Positions 6,282 through 9,492 of a stretch of 9,492 bases of DNA are shown here, in pieces. The first letter of the stretch is position 1; each line of letters starts with the position of its first letter. Origin of the DNA: JAUYQR01 sp031415015 (GTDB lineage: Bacteria > Pseudomonadota > Alphaproteobacteria > Rhodobacterales > Rhodobacteraceae); the NCBI GenBank assembly GCA_031415015.1, contig JANOQT010000183.1, positions 1 through 9,492 of the forward strand, written 5' to 3'. A program made the position numbers and the translations under genes. The notes under the pieces were generated by a model that was given only the letters and a program-made list of their open reading frames with translations, did not search any database and was not told where the DNA came from.

Positions 6282-7423
6282 CAGCCGCGCGCCTCGAAGT
6301 CAATGCGCGGGTCGACCAGCACATACATCATGTCCGACAATATCCCTACGATCAGCCCGATCAGTCCGAAGGCGAACAGCGTGCCGAAGATCACCGGATA
6401 ATCCCGCTCCACGGCGGACCGGTAACCAAGCTGGCCCAGCCCGTCCAAGGAAAAGATGAATTCGATGATCAGACTCGATCCGAAGAACACGCCCAAAAAC
6501 AGTCCCGGAAAGCCTGCGATCACGATCAGCATGGCGTTGCGGAAGACATGGCCGTACAGGACCCGCGCCTCTGACAGGCCCTTCGCCCGCGCGGTCATTA
6601 CGTATTGCTTCTTTATCTCGTCCAGAAAGCTGTTCTTGGTCAGCAGGGTCAGCGTGGCAAAGGCCGAAATCAGCTGCGCCGTCACCGGCAGCACGATGTG
6701 CCACAGGTAGTCGGTGATCTTGTGAAAGAACCCAAAACTCTCCCACCCTTCACTGGTCAGGCCGCGCAAGGGGAACCATTGGAAATACGACCCGCCCGCA
6801 AACACCACCATCAGCAGGATGGCAAACAGGAACCCCGGGATCGCATAGGCCGCGATGATGATGCCGCTGGTCCAGGTGTCGAAGCTTGACCCATCGCGCA
6901 CCGCCTTGCGAATACCAAGCGGTATCGAGATCAGGTAGGCGATCACCGTCGACCACAGCCCCAGCGTGATCGAGACCGGCATCTTTTCCAGCACCAGATC
7001 GACCACTGACACCGACCGGAAATAGCTTTCACCAAAGTCCAGCGTCACATAGTTACCCATCATGATGAAGAACCGCTCCAGCGCCGGGATGGACTCTTTC
7101 CGGCACTCAGGCGCTTTCAGCGACGGCTCACCGGCAAAACCTTCGGCGCAGACGATGCGGGAAAAGCCGAACTGCACTTCCAGCTTGGCCAAAAACTCCG
7201 GCGGCAGGCCTCGCGCGCCGACATAGCCGTTGTCCTCTTCTGCGATTCCCGCTCCTTCGGTGCCGCTGATGGCCTCGATAGCATCGCCACTGCCCTCAAG
7301 CCTGGCCTGAATCTGGTCAATCGGACCGCCCGGCACGAACTGGGTCAGCGCAAAGTTGATGACCATCACGCCGAACAGCGTGGGGATCACCAACAGCAAT
7401 CGTCGAAGGATATAGGCGCCCAA
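6281..7423 (-). CDS. yejB: YejB-type inner-membrane permease of a peptide ABC importer (TTG start)
   Basis: A 380-residue permease, partner of YejE; E. coli YejB has 364. It begins GAYILRRLLLVIPTLFGVM, nearly the same as E. coli YejB from its first residues, so the TTG at 7423 is taken as the start, though it is a rare codon. AGGGA lies just upstream with short spacing. TM1 is about 9-28. A periplasmic segment (about 30-145) includes GGPIDQ, a lineage-type insert with C92 and C107 (the only cysteines of the protein), and LDFGESYFRSVSV. The core holds SITLGLWSTVIAYLISIPLG (151-170), IPGFLFAILLMVVFAGGSYF and TLLTKNSFLDEIKKQYV. The coupling loop TARAKGLSEARVLYGHVFRN (277-296) is followed by the closing VDPRIDFEARG. 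It lies 19 bp after yejA. The two cysteines are well placed for a disulfide, but pairing is inferred. Confidence 0.95.
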   Translation of the reverse strand: MGAYILRRLLLVIPTLFGVMVINFALTQFVPGGPIDQIQARLEGSGDAIEAISGTEGAGIAEEDNGYVGARGLPPEFLAKLEVQFGFSRIVCAEGFAGEPSLKAPECRKESIPALERFFIMMGNYVTLDFGESYFRSVSVVDLVLEKMPVSITLGLWSTVIAYLISIPLGIRKAVRDGSSFDTWTSGIIIAAYAIPGFLFAILLMVVFAGGSYFQWFPLRGLTSEGWESFGFFHKITDYLWHIVLPVTAQLISAFATLTLLTKNSFLDEIKKQYVMTARAKGLSEARVLYGHVFRNAMLIVIAGFPGLFLGVFFGSSLIIEFIFSLDGLGQLGYRSAVERDYPVIFGTLFAFGLIGLIVGILSDMMYVLVDPRIDFEARG

Positions 7424-7442
7424 GGTCCCTGCCCGTTCTTTG

Positions 7443-9353
7443 TTATTGCAGCGCGCCCTTTGCCTTCAGCGCGTCACCTTTTTCGGCGTTGTACCACCAG
7501 AATCCAATCTCGCCCAGAGCATAGGGTGGCAGGGTCTCAGGATGTTCATACATGTTGTAGTAAGCGACTGTATAAACCTTCTTGTAGTAGCGCGGCACCA
7601 GTATCATCTGCGAGCGCAAGACACGGTCCAGGGCGCGGATCACGTTATCAAGCTCTTCCCGTGTGGCGGACGCTTCGGCCAGATCCAGAATCTTGTCCAC
7701 AGCCGGATCGGCGTAGCCCATGCGGTTGCGGCTGGAGTTGTCCTTGGCAACCGTTGCCCAGGCTTGTTTCAGCACACCGCCGGGTTCCAGCCCGCCATTC
7801 ACCACCGCCGTCGGGATCATATCGAAATCAAACACCGGCGGGCTGGCGCGTTCCTGCAACTGCGGATCGTCGATGATCTCGAAGCTGGCATCGACACCCA
7901 GAGCGCGCAGGTTTTCGACATAGGCGTTGCTGACCGGCAAAAGGTCGGTGCGGGAATGGATCATCTCGACCCGAAGCGTCTCGCCCTTGGCGTTGCGGCG
8001 CATTCCATCGTCGCCCACGGTCCAGCCCGCTTCGTCCAGCAGCGCGGATGCCTTGCGCAGGTTCTTGCGGTCAAGCGCGCTGTCCACGTTCGACACCGGT
8101 GCCATCACCGCTTCGTCCGTAAGGATGCTGGCGGGCAGCAGGCCTTCATCGACCAAAGGTTGCAAAATTGCCGTCTCGGCCGGTGTGGCCGGACCCGTCG
8201 ACGCCATGTTGGAATTTTCCCAGATCGAGTTAATCCGTGCGAAAAGCTCGTAGAACAGGGTCTTGTTCGACCATTCGAAGTTGAACATCAGCCCGATTGC
8301 CTCTCGCACGCGGGGGTCCTGAAACTTTTCACGACGGAGGTTGAAGATGAACGCCTGGCCCCCGGCGATGTCGCCCGAAGGCAGCATAGCCTTCACCACA
8401 TCGCCCGAGGTTACAGCGGGAAAGTCATAGGCGGTTGCCCACTGCTTGGCCGAACTTTCATTGCGGAAGGTGTAGACCCCGGCCTTGAACGCCTCCAGAG
8501 CCGCGTTGTCGTCGCCAAAATACTCGATCCTGATGCGGTCAAAGTTGTTCTGCCCGATGTTCAGCGGATGATCGGCGCCCCAGTAGTCATCGTCACGCTT
8601 GTAGATGATCTGCTGGCCGGGCTTCATGCTTTCCAGCACATAGGGGCCGGTTCCAATGAAGGGCTCGAAGCTCGACTTCTCAAGATCGCGGTTGTTGGCA
8701 ACGTAATCCGCCTTCGAGAAGACGGGCGAACTGCCCGCCTGTGCGGGCATGTCGCGAAAGGGCTGACCCGGAGTGAAGGTGAACTTGATCCGGTAGGGGT
8801 CAAGAACCTCGACCGATTGGAACTTGGCGTTTGCGACACTGCGAAATTCCGGGATACCCTTGTCGCGGAACAGCTCGTAACTGAACAAGACGTCTTCGGC
8901 AGTGAACGGGCTTCCATCGGAAAACGTCACGTCCTTGCGCAGGTTGAAGATCACCCAGGACCGGTCTTCAGGATACTCCATCGTCTCGCACAGATAGCAA
9001 TAGGCGGCACCGATTTCATCAGCTGTCTCGGCCAGGATGGATTCGTAGAAGACCGAGGCCAGCGCGCCCGCTGTGCCCTGAAGCGAATAGGGGTTGAACG
9101 AATCAAAGCTGCCGGGGGACCATTCGCTGATTTCTCCACCCTTTGGCGCGTCGGGGTTCACGTAGGCAAGATGCGGGAAATCCGCCGGAAGCTTCAGCTC
9201 GCCAAAGGTCGATATCCCGTGCGAGGTGATCACCGTCTCGGCCCGCGCCGCCACCGCATAGCCCGCGAGCACCAGCACCAGAAACCCCGCGCCGATACCC
9301 CGCACCAGACCGCCCTGCCGATCCACCGCCTTTGCCCGTGCCGCTGACCGCAT
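7443..9353 (-). CDS. yejA: YejA-type periplasmic peptide-binding protein
   Basis: A 636-residue family-5 solute-binding protein that would capture a peptide-like ligand in the periplasm and hand it to YejB/YejE. A Sec signal peptide is visible: several Arg/Lys in 2-18, a hydrophobic core about 19-34, and an AxA site with cleavage after A38. No lipobox cysteine is present. The mature part shows YVNPDAPKGG (64-73), the YejA-like FDSFNPYSLQG, FSDGSPFTAEDV and EAFKAGVYTFRNE, then FNFEWSNKTLFYELFARINS. The close is FWWYNAEK. The ATG at 9353 is chosen over the in-frame ATG at 9389 because AGGGAGAG (9367-9360) lies 6 bp before it. The only cysteines are C119 and C122 (CYLC). E. coli YejA (604 residues) serves microcin C uptake; Agrobacterium's related YepA/YejBEF imports muropeptides. 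The ligand here cannot be read from sequence. Confidence 0.92.
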   Translation of the reverse strand: MRSAARAKAVDRQGGLVRGIGAGFLVLVLAGYAVAARAETVITSHGISTFGELKLPADFPHLAYVNPDAPKGGEISEWSPGSFDSFNPYSLQGTAGALASVFYESILAETADEIGAAYCYLCETMEYPEDRSWVIFNLRKDVTFSDGSPFTAEDVLFSYELFRDKGIPEFRSVANAKFQSVEVLDPYRIKFTFTPGQPFRDMPAQAGSSPVFSKADYVANNRDLEKSSFEPFIGTGPYVLESMKPGQQIIYKRDDDYWGADHPLNIGQNNFDRIRIEYFGDDNAALEAFKAGVYTFRNESSAKQWATAYDFPAVTSGDVVKAMLPSGDIAGGQAFIFNLRREKFQDPRVREAIGLMFNFEWSNKTLFYELFARINSIWENSNMASTGPATPAETAILQPLVDEGLLPASILTDEAVMAPVSNVDSALDRKNLRKASALLDEAGWTVGDDGMRRNAKGETLRVEMIHSRTDLLPVSNAYVENLRALGVDASFEIIDDPQLQERASPPVFDFDMIPTAVVNGGLEPGGVLKQAWATVAKDNSSRNRMGYADPAVDKILDLAEASATREELDNVIRALDRVLRSQMILVPRYYKKVYTVAYYNMYEHPETLPPYALGEIGFWWYNAEKGDALKAKGALQ

Positions 9354-9359
9354 CCGCCA

Positions 9360-9367
9360 CTCTCCCT
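9360..9367 (-). promoter_or_regulatory. Strong ribosome binding site that fixes the yejA start
   Basis: On the minus strand AGGGAGAG lies 6 bp before the ATG at 9353. It is the best Shine-Dalgarno of the operon and supports the start giving a 636-residue preprotein with a normal signal peptide, instead of the ATG at 9389, which would lengthen the n-region by 12 residues. Confidence 0.75.
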
Positions 9368-9388
9368 GCAAGACCTGTTGCCTATTCA

Positions 9389-9417
9389 TTTATGCTAAAT
9401 CCCCGCTTGTCGAGCAA
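9389..9417 (-). promoter_or_regulatory. Tentative promoter of the yejABEF-glycosyltransferase operon
   Basis: On the minus strand TTGCTC (9417-9412) and CATAAA (9394-9389) are separated by 17 bp, giving 3 of 6 and 4 of 6 matches to the sigma-70 -35 and -10 hexamers. Transcription would start near 9382, leaving a leader of about 29 bases that includes the Shine-Dalgarno. It is the best-spaced pair I see between the terminator at 9464-9492 and yejA, but the match is modest. No FNR box or other operator was recognised here. Confidence 0.35.
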
Positions 9418-9463
9418 TGAAGCCGTGAGACATCGGACGCAATCGCGTGATCCGGCCCCGGTC

Positions 9464-9492
9464 AAACAAAAAGGCCGCCCGAAAGGGCGGCC
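9464..9492 (-). terminator. Strong rho-independent terminator of the gene upstream of yejA
   Basis: GGCCGCCC (9473-9480) pairs perfectly with GGGCGGCC (9485-9492) around a 4-base loop. Read on the minus strand, the 8-bp GC stem is followed by TTTTTGTTT (9472-9464), a complete intrinsic terminator. It should stop transcription arriving from the right and so separate the yej operon from its upstream neighbour. The + strand side ends at the window edge, so whether it also works in the other direction cannot be seen. Confidence 0.85.

Noticed and set aside
7440..9347. A 635-codon + strand open frame opposite yejA
   Set aside because: It mirrors a clear YejA binding-protein gene almost end to end, with no start signal or family motif; a codon-bias shadow.
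3592..9353. Dipeptide (Dpp), nickel (Nik) or glutathione (Gsi) importer identity
   Set aside because: The binding protein, both permeases and the fused ATPase all match Yej-type sequences, including the YejB opening GAYIxRRLLLVIPTL and the YejE ELIANDKP block.
9354..9389. Longer yejA starting at the ATG at 9389
   Set aside because: It adds 12 residues before an already complete signal peptide, and the ATG at 9353 has a much better placed Shine-Dalgarno.
1..9492. tRNA, rRNA, CRISPR array, riboswitch, tandem repeats or a phage/defence island
   Set aside because: Nearly all bases are covered by the listed genes, and the short gaps (64, 30, 19 and about 140 bp) hold no such structure that I could recognise by eye.

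Overview
The window looks like chromosomal DNA from a GC-rich alphaproteobacterium, most probably of the Rhodobacteraceae (Rhodobacter/Roseobacter lineage). The main reason is that the regulator at the left closely matches what I recall of Rhodobacter FnrL. Its divergent pairing with an oxygen-independent coproporphyrinogen oxidase gene, and the overall codon use, agree with this. No search could be run, so family calls rest on recognised motifs and remembered relatives.

Layout from left to right. (1) 1-141, + strand: the decayed 3' end of an insertion-sequence transposase (integrase-core, IS481-like), with a likely one-base frameshift near 26-31. (2) 176-913, - strand: fnrL, an oxygen-sensing Fe-S Crp/Fnr regulator. 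(3) 914-977: a 64-bp divergent promoter region with a perfect FNR box, TTGAT-N4-ATCAA, at 929-942. (4) 978-2333, + strand: hemN (often hemZ in Rhodobacter), a radical-SAM heme-biosynthesis enzyme. (5) 2334-2363: a short convergent gap with only a weak hairpin. (6) 9353 down to 2364, - strand: a tightly packed five-gene operon, yejA-yejB-yejE-yejF followed by a GT4 glycosyltransferase. (7) 9354-9492: its leader, with a strong Shine-Dalgarno, a tentative promoter, and a strong rho-independent terminator (9464-9492) for whatever lies upstream on the same strand.

How the parts work together. FnrL with an intact [4Fe-4S] cluster (low oxygen) should bind the shared box. The box sits about 42 bp before the hemN start codon, so class II activation would give a leaderless or near-leaderless hemN mRNA. 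Seen from fnrL, the same box lies only 15 bp before the start codon, which fits autoregulation. This lets heme synthesis continue when the O2-dependent oxidase cannot work. The Yej genes encode a complete peptide-class ABC importer: a periplasmic binding protein, two permeases and a double ATPase. Characterised relatives import microcin C and other peptides, or muropeptides in Agrobacterium. The glycosyltransferase is translationally coupled to the ATPase gene, and its link to the transporter is unknown.

I found no tRNA, rRNA, CRISPR array, defence system or clearly new multi-gene system. The points most worth a second look are the predicted leaderless FnrL-hemN promoter, the transposase remnant beside fnrL, the coupled glycosyltransferase, and a single cysteine pair in the non-cytoplasmic part of all three envelope components of the Yej transporter.
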